Of a DNA stretch of 64,000 bases, positions 18,601-26,179 are shown piece by piece (within the stretch, counting starts at the first letter, position 1; each line of letters starts with the position of its first letter). The stretch covers positions 434,001-498,000 of the forward strand of contig NZ_CP134062.1 in the NCBI RefSeq assembly GCF_031583025.1. The letters run 5' to 3'. Below the pieces are notes generated by a model. It did no database searches, was not told the DNA's origin, and saw nothing but the letters and a program-made list of their open reading frames with translations. This DNA comes from Mycobacterium sp. Z3061. GTDB taxonomy: Bacteria > Actinomycetota > Actinomycetes > Mycobacteriales > Mycobacteriaceae. The position numbers and the translations under genes are program-made.

Positions 18601-20519
18601 GCGGATTCGCTGGCGGCGCGCGCCACCGGGAGCGCGGACAGAATTCGCACCGCAGCGGCCAGGTCGGTCCCGGTGATGATGTCGGCGGTCCACGGCGTGG
18701 CCGCACGTGGATCGTCCAGGGCGACGCCGACGTCCGCGATGGCCAGCGCGGCCAGCGTGTCGGTCGATGCGAAGTCACGGTGCAGGGCGGTGATCAGCAG
18801 GACCGGTCCCCGGTCCGCGCGCAGTTCCCGGACCAGCTTCAGCAGCGGCGTGCCCGGGGGATGAGTGGAACCGACGCTGGCCGACAGGTCTTCGGTGCCG
18901 GCCACGTGACGCAGCACCACCCGGGCTCCGGTGCGGTGCGCGGTCTGCATCAACGGGATCGCGAAGGGGTCGACTTCCCACCCGACGTCCACACTGCCCA
19001 CCCGGTCGCCGTCGTTGATCAGCTCCGCGTGTTCGAGGCCCTGCGCCGGTGTCGCCGACGGTCCCTGCGATCGAATCCATTTCAGCCGCGCGCCGATGGC
19101 CGGCAGCTCGTCGGGGTCGGGCTCGGGTGCCTCCTCGCCGTGCAACAGGGCGTCGGCAACCTCGTAGACACGGTCGTCGTCCCAGCCGGGCTCGTCGCCC
19201 TGCGCGCGCAAAACTGCGCGGTGGTCACCGCGCAGGGCGGCGCCGTCGATGACGACCACCTGCACCCGGTCCAGGCGGCGCAACGCACCCGGGTCGAGCA
19301 GCAGCAATCCGGCGTTGGCCAGACCGCGACCGAGGGTCGTGGCGAACGCCTCACGACCCACGTGCGCGGCCTTGGGCACTCCGGCAAGGATCGCTTCGGC
19401 GGCCTCGGCCGAGCCGCCACCTGCGAACAACGCGCCGGCCGCGGCAACCACCGAGCCGCTCGCGGCCTGGTCCACGTAGTGCTCGATCGGGCCTTTCATG
19501 GAGCCCTTGCCGGTGTCGATCGCGGCGTCGATGGCACCGTCCACCACGACGTGCGAGGCTTCGCCCGCGGCGGCCGCGGCCCAGTTGTGCCGGGGCGTGT
19601 GCTCGTCCGCAGCCGAGGAGAGGATCGGCACCACCGGTGCCTGTGGCCGGGTGGGCGAGGCGAGTTCGGGTTCCCGCTCCCGCCACCGCTGCCGGTGCGC
19701 CGCGGCCTCGGACAACTGCAACCCACGTTGCGTGAGATTCAACAGCGGCGTACCGACCGACTGGCTCAGCCCGTACGCCAGCGCCGTCGAACCGCTGAGC
19801 GCGATGTCGGTTCCGACGCGGCCGAGCCTGGACTCCAGCACGGCGACCACCCGCGGCTGGTAGTTCATCAGCGCCGCGGCGGCCCGCGCGCTGCGCGGCG
19901 CTACCGGCAGCCGGGTGAACCAGCCCGTGACAGCGGCGCCGACCGCCACGGCGTCCATCGCCGCGGCGGTGAGCGGCACCAGAATCGCCAACGGGTTGCC
20001 CGGGTCGGCGAACGGCGCGGAATGCGGTGTGGGGCCGGTTTCGGCGGCCGCGAGGTCGGCGGCCACCGCCGCTGCCGTGTCGCGCACCTCGTCGAGGACG
20101 TCGTCGGCGTCGGCATCCGCGGTGATCTCGATGACCAACCGGCCCAGCGCGCCCTCGACGTGTGCTTTGTCGACTCCGGCGATCCGGCGGACCGGCTCCT
20201 CGATCGCCGGGGCGTACTCATGCCAGCGGGGGAAGGGCAGCAGCGGATCGAGGTCCAGGTGGTACCGCCGGCCGCTGTGCCAGCGCACCGGCGGCGTGAC
20301 GGTTTCCGGCGCTCCGTCGAGCGAGCTCCCCAGGCCGATGGCCCGGCCGGTGGTGTGCGCCACGGACTGCATGACGGGGCCGACCAGTTCCGTCATCGGG
20401 CTGGTCAGTGTCTGGACCGCTCCGACGGCACCCGCCGCTCCGTTGACCCCTGCCTGTATCGCCTGAACCGCTCCACCGGTGAGAGTGCCGACAAGGTCGG
20501 CCACACCCGGGATCTTCAT
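15699..20519 (-). CDS. ctpI: Giant P-type cation ATPase CtpI (pseudo-ATPase half fused to catalytic half)
   Basis: A 1606-residue protein, close to M. tuberculosis CtpI (about 1630). The C-terminal half (from about 745) is a full P-type ATPase: TGES at 897-900, PEGLP in membrane helix 4 (1009-1013), phosphorylation motif DKTGT at 1052-1056, and the GDGAND hinge. PEGLP is typical of type II pumps (Ca2+, Na+, K+), not of heavy-metal CPx pumps. The N-terminal half looks like a second, decayed copy: VVVIDGAALRG (421-431) stands where [10 protein letters not shown] should be, and DTLAALAIADVGVALDD (587-603) mirrors the hinge region. The ion is unknown. ATG at 20519 is the only start before the coding signal fades. 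Confidence 0.92.
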   Translation of the reverse strand: MKIPGVADLVGTLTGGAVQAIQAGVNGAAGAVGAVQTLTSPMTELVGPVMQSVAHTTGRAIGLGSSLDGAPETVTPPVRWHSGRRYHLDLDPLLPFPRWHEYAPAIEEPVRRIAGVDKAHVEGALGRLVIEITADADADDVLDEVRDTAAAVAADLAAAETGPTPHSAPFADPGNPLAILVPLTAAAMDAVAVGAAVTGWFTRLPVAPRSARAAAALMNYQPRVVAVLESRLGRVGTDIALSGSTALAYGLSQSVGTPLLNLTQRGLQLSEAAAHRQRWREREPELASPTRPQAPVVPILSSAADEHTPRHNWAAAAAGEASHVVVDGAIDAAIDTGKGSMKGPIEHYVDQAASGSVVAAAGALFAGGGSAEAAEAILAGVPKAAHVGREAFATTLGRGLANAGLLLLDPGALRRLDRVQVVVIDGAALRGDHRAVLRAQGDEPGWDDDRVYEVADALLHGEEAPEPDPDELPAIGARLKWIRSQGPSATPAQGLEHAELINDGDRVGSVDVGWEVDPFAIPLMQTAHRTGARVVLRHVAGTEDLSASVGSTHPPGTPLLKLVRELRADRGPVLLITALHRDFASTDTLAALAIADVGVALDDPRAATPWTADIITGTDLAAAVRILSALPVARAASESAVHLAQGGTTLAGLLLVTGEDGRTSNPASFRRWLNPVNAAALTALLGGSLSAARVLRQPDPTPQPLTAWHALDPEIVYSRLAGGSRPLAVESDTPTWRRRLDDLSYEPVVAPLRGPAHTLGRLAAATRVELRDPLTPILAVGAAASAIVGSNVDALLVAGVMAVNAVTGGVQRLRAEAAAAELFAEQDQLVRRVVVPAVATTRRRLEAAQHATRTATVSAKKLRPGDVIDLAAPEVVPADARILVADDLEVDESFLTGESLPVDKQVDPVAVNDPERASMLFEGSTIVAGRARAIVVATGVGTAAQRAISAVANVETSAGVQARLRELTSKVLPLTLAGGATVTGLSLLRRTSLRQAVADGVAIAVAAVPEGLPLVATLSQLAAAQRLTTRGVLVRSPRAIEALGRVDTVCFDKTGTLTENKLRVVRAVPKGIGPDGPFPESGAPEAIAVLRAAARASTQPHDGEGHAHATDEAIIIAANSLDGEGDSPWTVLAEVPFESSRGYAASIGAELDGATPVLMLKGAPETILPRCRSVDAEAEALVDSLAAQGLRVLAVAQRPWELATSDGDTDSDSVDAAAHDLDLIGYVGLADTARASARPLIEALVEAERNVVLITGDHPITARAIARQLGLPEDVRVVTGAEFASIDAEGHTKLAADVQVFARVSPEQKVQIVAALQRAGRVTAMVGDGANDAAAIRMADVGIGVSGRGSSAARGAADIVLTDDDLGVLIDALVEGRNMWAGVRDAVTILVGGNVGEVLFTILGTAFGQGRAPVGTRQLLLVNLLTDMFPALAVAVTSQYDDPEDDEELTAEQIEEARRTLQRDLLIQPAPSLDEPLMRQIVNRGIITAAGATTAWTIGRWTPGTERRTATMGLTALVTTQLAQTLMTRSHSPLVVATALGSAGVLVGIIQTPVLSQFFGCTPLGPVAWSGVIGATAGTTAISWLAPHWLNKAVGAVQPAPNGDSQ

Positions 20520-20604
20520 CCATCACCCTTCGATCACGTCTACCGCGCCAATCCTCCCGGCGCCTCGGTGACCTGTCCACACGGCCCGCGCGAACGCGGC
20601 CGGG

Positions 20605-21534
20605 TCACCGTGTGGGCGGCAACCCGAACGCGGCGAAAAGCGTCGGATCGAGGAAGACGGTCATCACCGCGATCCCGGGTGTCCCGGCCCGGGAACGGCA
20701 GGTCAGCACCTGAATGGAATGAGCTTCCATGATGTTATCCGCGTTGCGCCGATATTCGGCGACCGCAGGCTGTGCGTTTGCTGAGGTCGGCACCATCATT
20801 ACGTCGCCCGCGGGCGCGAAAGCGCGGTCGGCCAGGAAGCCGAGCACCTCGTCGCGGCCGAAGAACCATTCCGGCAGTGGCGGCATCTCGAGCTTGATGT
20901 CCTCCTGCAGCAACTCGGTGAGTGCAGCCATGTCGGCGTTCTCGAACGCGGCGCAGTAGCGGTCGACCAGATCGCGGCGCGCAGTGTCGTCCGGCTCAGC
21001 GATCTCGTCCTCGTCGGGTGTGATCTCGGCGAGCCGGCCGCGGGCACGTTGCAAAGAACTGTTGACCGCCGCGGGCGTGGTTTCCAGTAGTTCGGCGACT
21101 TCGGCGGCGCTGAACTGCACGACGTCGCGCAGGATCAGCACCGCTCGTTGCCGGGCCGGCAGCTCCTGCAGGGCGGTCATCACCGCCAGCCGGACACTCT
21201 GCCGCACGGCCAGCGCGTCTTCCGGAGTCTGGAAGAGGTAGCTGTCCGGGATCGGTTCCAGCCACTCGCTGTCGCCGATCGGATCGTCGGCCGGCAGCGC
21301 CCGGCGCGCGCGGTTCTCCAATGCCCGCAGGCAGGCCGTCGTCGCGATCCGGTACAGCCAGGTACGCAGCGCCGCGCGCTCCTCGAACGCCGGATAACCG
21401 CGCCAGCCACGCAGGTAGGTCTCCTGAACCAGATCCTCGGCGTCGTGTACCGAACCGAGCATCCGGTAGCAGTGCGCAATCAACTCGGCGCGAAATGGCG
21501 CCGCCCGCTCGATGAACTCCGACTGCTCCGTCAT
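20605..21534 (-). CDS. ECF RNA polymerase sigma factor with C-terminal SnoaL-like domain (SigG-like)
   Basis: A 309-residue sigma factor. Region 2 (about residues 10-75) has the DAEDLVQETYLRGWRGY helix that binds core polymerase. Region 4 (about 125-175) has LPARQRAVLILRDVVQFSAAEVAELL with a following recognition helix. Residues about 185-305 form a SnoaL/NTF2-like domain, as in SigG- and SigJ-type factors, where this tail replaces a separate anti-sigma factor. Consistent with that, no anti-sigma gene is adjacent. It is divergent from an SDR and a DUF899 gene, which are plausible targets. The WLEPIPDSYL linker resembles SigG-type proteins; equivalence to SigG is not established. Confidence 0.88.
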   Translation of the reverse strand: MTEQSEFIERAAPFRAELIAHCYRMLGSVHDAEDLVQETYLRGWRGYPAFEERAALRTWLYRIATTACLRALENRARRALPADDPIGDSEWLEPIPDSYLFQTPEDALAVRQSVRLAVMTALQELPARQRAVLILRDVVQFSAAEVAELLETTPAAVNSSLQRARGRLAEITPDEDEIAEPDDTARRDLVDRYCAAFENADMAALTELLQEDIKLEMPPLPEWFFGRDEVLGFLADRAFAPAGDVMMVPTSANAQPAVAEYRRNADNIMEAHSIQVLTCRSRAGTPGIAVMTVFLDPTLFAAFGLPPTR

Positions 21535-21617
21535 GTCTCTTTAGATACTTCCGCGCCGGAATAATCATCGCCGACCTGGGCAGCGATGAATCGCGGCGGT
21601 GCGGCGTATCTGCATTG

Positions 21618-21632
21618 GTGACGTTGTGTCAC
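21618..21632. promoter_or_regulatory. Small inverted repeat in the sigma factor/SDR divergent gap
   Basis: GTGAC-gttgt-GTCAC is a perfect 5-bp inverted repeat located 18 bases before the SDR GTG. It is short and may be chance, but it sits where a repressor would block the SDR-DUF899 transcript. Confidence 0.22.
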
Positions 21633-21650
21633 ACGAAAGGGAGCTTCACC

Positions 21651-22394
21651 GTGAATCAATCAATTGCCGGTACGACGGCGATCGTCACCGGCGCCAGCCG
21701 CGGCTTCGGCCGGGCCGTCGCCGCCGCCCTGACCTCGGCCGGTGCGCGTGTCGTCGGCGTCGCGCGGACCCAGGCCCATCTGCAGCTGGTGCGCGACGAA
21801 CTGGGCGACAACTTCACCGGCGTCGCCGCCGACGCCGCAGACGCGCAGACGGCTGCCGCGCTGATCGACGAATACCGCCCGGCCACCGTCGTGCTGGCCG
21901 CCGGACTGGCGCCCCGGATGATGCCGTTGACGGAGCAGACCTGGGAAACCTTCAGCGAGAACTGGAACGTCGACGCCGCGCAGGCGTTTCACTGGGTCCG
22001 GTACGCGCTGCGACGGCCGCTGGCGCCGGGCAGCGCGGTGATCGCCTTCTCGAGCGGCGCTGCGGTCAACGGGTCTCCCCTCAGCGGTGGTTACGCGGGC
22101 GCCAAAGCCGCCGTCCGGTTCATCGCCGGCTACGCGGCCGAGGAATCGAAGCGGGCAGGGCTGGGCATCAGCTTCGCGTCGGTGTTGCCGCGCCTGACTC
22201 CCGCGACCGACCTGGGCGCCAAGGCCGTCGCCGCCTACGCCGCCCGGCAGGGTGTCGCGGTCGATGCGTTCGTGGCGGCCGCCGGGCCGGTGCTTACCCC
22301 CGAGCAGGTCGGGATCGCGGTGCGGGGCATCGTGGAACGGCGGGACGGCGGGCCCTATCTACTGACTTCGGCCGGGTTGTCCCCGGTCGCATGA
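21651..22394 (+). CDS. Short-chain dehydrogenase/reductase
   Basis: A 247-residue classical SDR with NAD(P) loop TGASRGFG near residue 14, a catalytic serine in AFSSGAAV and the YxxxK motif YAGAK. GTG at 21651 is preferred because AAAGGGAG lies about 8 bases upstream and the SDR fold then begins normally; the upstream in-frame ATG at 21615 adds 12 unrelated residues. It is followed after 18 bases by the DUF899 gene, so they are probably one transcript, divergent from the sigma factor. The substrate is unknown. Confidence 0.88.
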   Translation: MNQSIAGTTAIVTGASRGFGRAVAAALTSAGARVVGVARTQAHLQLVRDELGDNFTGVAADAADAQTAAALIDEYRPATVVLAAGLAPRMMPLTEQTWETFSENWNVDAAQAFHWVRYALRRPLAPGSAVIAFSSGAAVNGSPLSGGYAGAKAAVRFIAGYAAEESKRAGLGISFASVLPRLTPATDLGAKAVAAYAARQGVAVDAFVAAAGPVLTPEQVGIAVRGIVERRDGGPYLLTSAGLSPVA

Positions 22395-22412
22395 AAGAGC
22401 GAGGAGACCTCC

Positions 22413-23147
22413 ATGAAGACACCTCCGATCGTGTCCGCGGCAGAGTGGGCCGACGCGCACCAGCGACTGCTGGCCAGGGAGAAGGAGTTGACCCGTGCCC
22501 GGGACGCGCTGGCTGCCGAGCGGCGCCGGATGCCGTGGCTGGCCGTGGAAAAGGACTACGTGTTCGAGGGACCCGACGGACCGATGAGCCTGCTGGATCT
22601 CTTTGAGGGACGGCGCCAACTGGTGCTGTACCGCGCGTTCTTCGAACCCGGCGTGCACGGCTGGCCCGATCACGGATGCCCGGGCTGTTCGATGATCGCC
22701 GACCACGTCGGTCACCTCGCGCACGTCAACGCTCGCGACACCACCCTGGCGTTCGCCTCGCGGGCACCGCAGGCCGACATTCAGCGGTTGCGGCAGCGAA
22801 TGGAGTGGCGGATGCCGTGGTACACGCTGACCGACGGGTTCGACGAAGATTTCGACGTCCACGAATGGCACGGCACCAACGCCTTCATCCACGACGGGTC
22901 TCGGGTGTACCGCACGTATTTCGTCAACAACCGCGGCGACGAGGTGCTGGGCAACACCTGGAGCATTCTCGACATGACGGCGCTCGGTCGTCAGGAGGAC
23001 TGGGAGGACTCTCCGGAGGGCTACCCGCAGACCAAGCCCTACGAGTGGTGGTCCTGGCATGACTCTTACGCCGCGCATGTCCCGTCACGCTGGTTCGGCG
23101 ACCCGGATCCCGATGACCCGAATGATCAACGGCCGCCCCGTAGTTGA
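22413..23147 (+). CDS. DUF899 family thioredoxin-like protein
   Basis: A 244-residue protein of the DUF899 family, which adopts a thioredoxin-like fold. Visible family features are the N-terminal helical segment with LLAREKELTRARDALAAERR (residues 15-34), LFEGRRQLVLYRAFF, and the CPGCSMIADH segment near residue 90 holding a CxxC-like pair in the place of a redox motif. ATG at 22413 follows GAGGAGACCTCC. It is in an apparent operon with the upstream SDR and may respond to the divergent ECF sigma factor. The function is unproven; family members are often annotated only as dithiol-disulfide isomerase-like. Confidence 0.85.
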   Translation: MKTPPIVSAAEWADAHQRLLAREKELTRARDALAAERRRMPWLAVEKDYVFEGPDGPMSLLDLFEGRRQLVLYRAFFEPGVHGWPDHGCPGCSMIADHVGHLAHVNARDTTLAFASRAPQADIQRLRQRMEWRMPWYTLTDGFDEDFDVHEWHGTNAFIHDGSRVYRTYFVNNRGDEVLGNTWSILDMTALGRQEDWEDSPEGYPQTKPYEWWSWHDSYAAHVPSRWFGDPDPDDPNDQRPPRS

Positions 23148-23173
23148 TTTGTGGAATACCGGAATTGCGCGGT

Positions 23174-23205
23174 GACCCCTGAATGGCCACGCGTGGAAAG
23201 GGGTC
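23174..23205. terminator. Bidirectional terminator-like hairpin
   Basis: GACCCCT (23174-23180) pairs with AGGGGTC (23199-23205), and the loop holds a 10-bp palindrome CCACGCGTGG. It lies exactly between the convergent ends of the DUF899 gene (23147) and the small minus-strand gene (23221). There is no U-tract. Confidence 0.55.
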
Positions 23206-23220
23206 TGGTTGAAGACCGCC

Positions 23221-23454
23221 CTACAAATATCGGTGGTTTGCCCTGCCGACGTGGTACCCGGCCGGGAATGACTTCTCGATGACCTGGAGGTGGTGGTCCA
23301 CCCTGGACTCCAGCTCAAGGACTACGCAGCCGTCGCCGACGGCCTTGGATTCGAGAACGATGTACCGCTGGCCACCGTCGGTGATCGGGTCACCTGAATG
23401 CAAATTCTCGACGGGCACCAATTCGGGGGTTCCGTGTGACTCCACGTTTGTCAC
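23221..23454 (-). CDS. Small conserved-looking hypothetical protein
   Basis: A 77-residue protein that I do not recognise. It is acidic to neutral and predicted to be beta-rich, with a pattern like short actinobacterial proteins reading LxSGDPITDGGQRYIVLESKAV. It has no membrane segment or Cys pair. The reading frame has the expected GC-rich third positions, lies after a terminator-like hairpin, and precedes nothing on its strand. The SnoaL-like gene upstream on the same strand ends 62 bases away, so they may be cotranscribed. Confidence 0.6.
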   Translation of the reverse strand: MTNVESHGTPELVPVENLHSGDPITDGGQRYIVLESKAVGDGCVVLELESRVDHHLQVIEKSFPAGYHVGRANHRYL

Positions 23455-23516
23455 AGTAGGTCAACTCGCCAGGCGAGGAAATAGTCTGCCCAGCGGGTCG
23501 CAATGTTCGGCGATCG

Positions 23517-23915
23517 TCAATTCGTGGCACCCGGGGGCGCGGACCCGGGCTGCTTGAAATACACGCTGACGCGCGAGATCAACCCGTCCAGCGCCCCGTC
23601 GTCCTGTCGTTCGAAGAGTAGGCACTCCGGCCACTCGACATCGACGCCGTCGAATTCGAAGGACTCGGTCAGCTCGACGAAGGACCGGTTGCCGACGTGC
23701 GACACGCGGCGGATCCGCAAGCGGTGACCTTTCAGGCGGTTGGTGGTGATGTCGCGCAAATAGGCGACGTACTCGTCTCTGCCTTCGATGACGTCGCACC
23801 ACGGTCCCTCCCGGACCAGGCCGTCATCGGCAAGGGTGGCAGCCACGCCGTCCCAGTCGTGGGCGGCCAGACATGTGAGATAACGCTCGATCACCCCGAT
23901 GCTTGGCTGTGTCAT
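23517..23915 (-). CDS. SnoaL-like / NTF2-fold protein
   Basis: A 132-residue single-domain protein with the NTF2/SnoaL cone fold pattern: an N-terminal helix (IERYLTCLAAHDWDGVAATLADDGLV), then GRDEYVAYLRDI and four beta strands ending near FERQDDGALDG. Such proteins are small enzymes or ligand-binding proteins (ketosteroid isomerase-like, polyketide cyclase-like); without conserved catalytic acids the reaction cannot be named. It is divergent from the rhomboid gene with 47 bases between starts. Confidence 0.82.
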   Translation of the reverse strand: MTQPSIGVIERYLTCLAAHDWDGVAATLADDGLVREGPWCDVIEGRDEYVAYLRDITTNRLKGHRLRIRRVSHVGNRSFVELTESFEFDGVDVEWPECLLFERQDDGALDGLISRVSVYFKQPGSAPPGATN

Positions 23916-23962
23916 AGCTCCCAGTTCACGCCGATTCGGCGGGCGACCGCAACAATGGGTGC

Positions 23963-24829
23963 GTGACCAGCCCCAGCCCAGCGCAGCTGCCGGCCGACCC
24001 GCCGACGTGTTATCGGCATCCCGACCGCCAGACGTACGTTCACTGCACCAGGTGCGAGCGGCCGATCTGTGGCGACTGCATGCGCAGCGCCGCCGTCGGT
24101 CACCAGTGCGTGGAGTGCGTGCAGGCCGGCGCCCGCACCATCAGGCCCGAGCGGACGCGCTTCGGCGGTCGGGAGCGCGCTGGAGCACCGGTCATCACCT
24201 TTGCGCTGATCGCCGTCAACGTGCTGGCGTTCGTCGCCGAGATGGCAGTCGCGAATGCGCAGCGGGATTTTGCGCTATGGCCGCCCGCCGTCGCCTTCTA
24301 CGACGAGTACTACCGGCTGGTGACCTCGGCGTTCCTGCACTACGGCCCGACACATCTGCTGTTGAACATGTGGGCGCTGTATGTCGTGGGCCCGCCGCTC
24401 GAAATGTGGCTGGGCCGTTTGCGATTCGGTGCGTTGTATGCGGTGAGTGGCCTGGGTGGTTCGGTGCTGGTCTACCTGTTGTCCCCGCTCAATACGGCGA
24501 CCGCCGGTGCGTCGGGGGCGGTGTTCGGCCTGTTCGCCGCGACGTTCGTAGTAGCCAAGCGGCTCACCCTCGACGTTCGCTGGGTGATCGCGGTGATCGT
24601 GTTCAACCTGGTCTTCACCTTCGTGGTGCCCCTGGTCAGCTCGCAGCAGATCAGCTGGCAAGGACACGTGGGCGGACTGGTCGCCGGTGGGTTGCTCTCC
24701 GCGGCGTACGTGTACGCGCCGCGGCAGCGACGGGATCTCATTCAAGCATCGGCGACGGTCGCCCTGCTGGTTCTGTTCGCTGTGTTGATCTGGTGGCGCA
24801 CGGCTTCGCTGCTCGCCCAATTCGGCTGA
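23963..24829 (+). CDS. Rhomboid-family intramembrane serine protease with N-terminal zinc-finger-like segment (Rv0110-like)
   Basis: A 288-residue rhomboid. Residues about 10-50 hold a Cys/His cluster (CYRH, CTRC, CGDC, HQCVEC) resembling a B-box-type zinc finger and facing the cytosol. The remainder has six or seven membrane helices. The catalytic serine is in GASGAVFGL (helix 4), the catalytic His in GHVGGLVAGG (helix 6), and the structural HLLLNMWAL motif is in helix 2. The enzyme would cleave membrane-anchored substrates within or near the bilayer; none is known. GTG at 23963 is the start in frame with the finger. It corresponds in type and place to Rv0110 of M. tuberculosis. Confidence 0.9.
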   Translation: MTSPSPAQLPADPPTCYRHPDRQTYVHCTRCERPICGDCMRSAAVGHQCVECVQAGARTIRPERTRFGGRERAGAPVITFALIAVNVLAFVAEMAVANAQRDFALWPPAVAFYDEYYRLVTSAFLHYGPTHLLLNMWALYVVGPPLEMWLGRLRFGALYAVSGLGGSVLVYLLSPLNTATAGASGAVFGLFAATFVVAKRLTLDVRWVIAVIVFNLVFTFVVPLVSSQQISWQGHVGGLVAGGLLSAAYVYAPRQRRDLIQASATVALLVLFAVLIWWRTASLLAQFG

Positions 24830-24840
24830 CCGGTTTCCTG

Positions 24841-24901
24841 GCGAGCAGACACAAAATCGCCCTTGGAGCGCCCGCTCCAGGGCGATTTTGTGTCTGCTCG
24901 C
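24841..24901. repeat. Long perfect inverted repeat (23-bp arms), dispersed-repeat-like, possible terminator
   Basis: Bases 24841-24863 are perfectly complementary to 24879-24901. The 15-base centre itself folds, GGAGCG pairing with CGCTCC across two cytosines, so the whole element forms one long hairpin of about 29 pairs. It starts 12 bases after the rhomboid stop. The arm contains GAGCAGACACAAAATCGCCC, which I recall as a recurrent intergenic palindrome in slow-growing mycobacteria. That it is dispersed is memory-based; the hairpin is seen directly. Confidence 0.75.
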
Positions 24902-24939
24902 GGTAGGAGGTGAGGTGTCCGCGCAGTAGGTTGATCGCT

Positions 24940-25401
24940 ATGACCTGGTGGGTCGCTCACGCCGAGCGGACGTTGACCGAAGAGGTGCCCGCGCCGCCGA
25001 ACGAGGTTCGCGACTACTACGTCGACCTGGACAACATCCGACTCGTGCACCCGCTGATCGTGTCGGTTGAGCTGCTGTCCCGCACCGAGACTGCCGACGG
25101 CTACCGGGTCAGTTATCAAGTGGTGGATCGGATTCCGTTGGGTCCGGTCGCGATGAAGGTCACCTACCGGGCCCGTCTGCACGTCCCGGTGGACGGCGAC
25201 GTGCACACCGAAGCCGACCAGTCACCAGGGGTGCGGCTGCGCGCAACGGTGAGCTTCGAGCCGATCGAAGGCGGCACCCGCGTCACCGAGCACATAAGGT
25301 TCGCCGCGCCCCGGCCGCTGGCCGGGTTCACCGTGCGCGAGGCCGTGAAGGCGCACGCCAAGATGCTGTACGGCATCCGGCGTCATTTCGAATTGCGTTG
25401 A
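24940..25401 (+). CDS. SRPBCC (START-like) superfamily protein
   Basis: A 153-residue protein with the helix-grip fold pattern of polyketide cyclase/Bet v1-like SRPBCC proteins: an N-terminal strand (AHAERTLTEEVPAP), paired short helices around YYVDLDNIRLVHPLI, antiparallel strands, and a long C-terminal helix (REAVKAHAKMLYGIRRHF). These bind hydrophobic ligands; without known catalytic residues a function cannot be named. ATG at 24940 starts just before the first strand; upstream in-frame ATG at 24910 would overlap the region next to the hairpin. It converges on the catabolic island with a 6-base gap. Confidence 0.8.
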   Translation: MTWWVAHAERTLTEEVPAPPNEVRDYYVDLDNIRLVHPLIVSVELLSRTETADGYRVSYQVVDRIPLGPVAMKVTYRARLHVPVDGDVHTEADQSPGVRLRATVSFEPIEGGTRVTEHIRFAAPRPLAGFTVREAVKAHAKMLYGIRRHFELR

Positions 25402-25407
25402 CGGGGT

Positions 25408-26178
25408 TCAGGTCTGCCATTCGGAGTTCAGCGCGCGCTCGGAAAGATACCTGGTGGCGCTCCACCCGCCGTCGACGACGATGGTCTGGCCGTTGATGAA
25501 GGCGCCGCCGGGTGAGCAGAGGAAGGCAACCGTGGCGGCGACGTCGTCGACGGTGCCCAGCCGCTGGTGCGGCGTCATCTCGACGTTGATCCGCCGGAAT
25601 CGCTCATCGGCCAGCCGGTGCTCGGTCATCGCGGTCTGGATGACGCCGGGAGCCACTGCGTTGCAACGTATTCCCTGAGAACCGTACTGGCAGGCGATAT
25701 GCGTGGTCATCGCGGTGAGCCCGCCCTTGGCCGCCGAGTAGGCACCACCGCGCATGCCGCCCACCACCGCGAACGTCGAGGTGATGTTGACGATCCCCGA
25801 GCCGGGCCGCAGGTGCGGCAGCACCTCACGCACCAACCGGAACGGGGCGCGCAACATCAAGCCCAGGAAAAGGTCCAGGGATTCGTCATCTGTCTCGTGC
25901 AGCGGAAGGGGGCTGCCGATGCCGGCGGCGTTGACCAGGAAATCGACTTGGCCCCAACGGGACAGCGCGGCGTCCACGATCCGGCGCGGCGCGTCGTCAT
26001 CGACGAGGTCGACGGCCACGGTCGCGACCCGCTCGGGATCACCGATGGCGTCCGCCAACCGGGCCAGCCTGCCCTCGTCCCGTCCGGTCGCCAATATCGC
26101 CATCCCGGCGTCGGCAAGCCTTGCCGCGCAACCGAACCCAATGCCGCCGGTTGCGCCCGTCACGATCGCCACCTGCAT
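25408..26178 (-). CDS. SDR family oxidoreductase (3-ketoacyl reductase-like), catabolic island
   Basis: A 256-residue classical SDR with TGATGGIGFG near residue 7, NAAG, an ITS catalytic serine region and YSAAK. The C-terminal PGGAFINGQTIVVDGG is the usual FabG-like ending. Its start is one base from the stop of the acyl-CoA ligase, so it is the last gene of the leftward arm. In context it would oxidise or reduce a hydroxy/keto group of a ring-cleavage or beta-oxidation intermediate, most likely as a CoA ester. Confidence 0.88.
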   Translation of the reverse strand: MQVAIVTGATGGIGFGCAARLADAGMAILATGRDEGRLARLADAIGDPERVATVAVDLVDDDAPRRIVDAALSRWGQVDFLVNAAGIGSPLPLHETDDESLDLFLGLMLRAPFRLVREVLPHLRPGSGIVNITSTFAVVGGMRGGAYSAAKGGLTAMTTHIACQYGSQGIRCNAVAPGVIQTAMTEHRLADERFRRINVEMTPHQRLGTVDDVAATVAFLCSPGGAFINGQTIVVDGGWSATRYLSERALNSEWQT

Positions 26179-26179
26179 G

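Noticed and set aside
17970..20732. A 920-residue plus-strand ORF opposite ctpI
   Set aside because: It is antisense to an unmistakable P-type ATPase, has Arg/Gly/Gln-rich composition typical of GC-rich shadow frames, and no domain.
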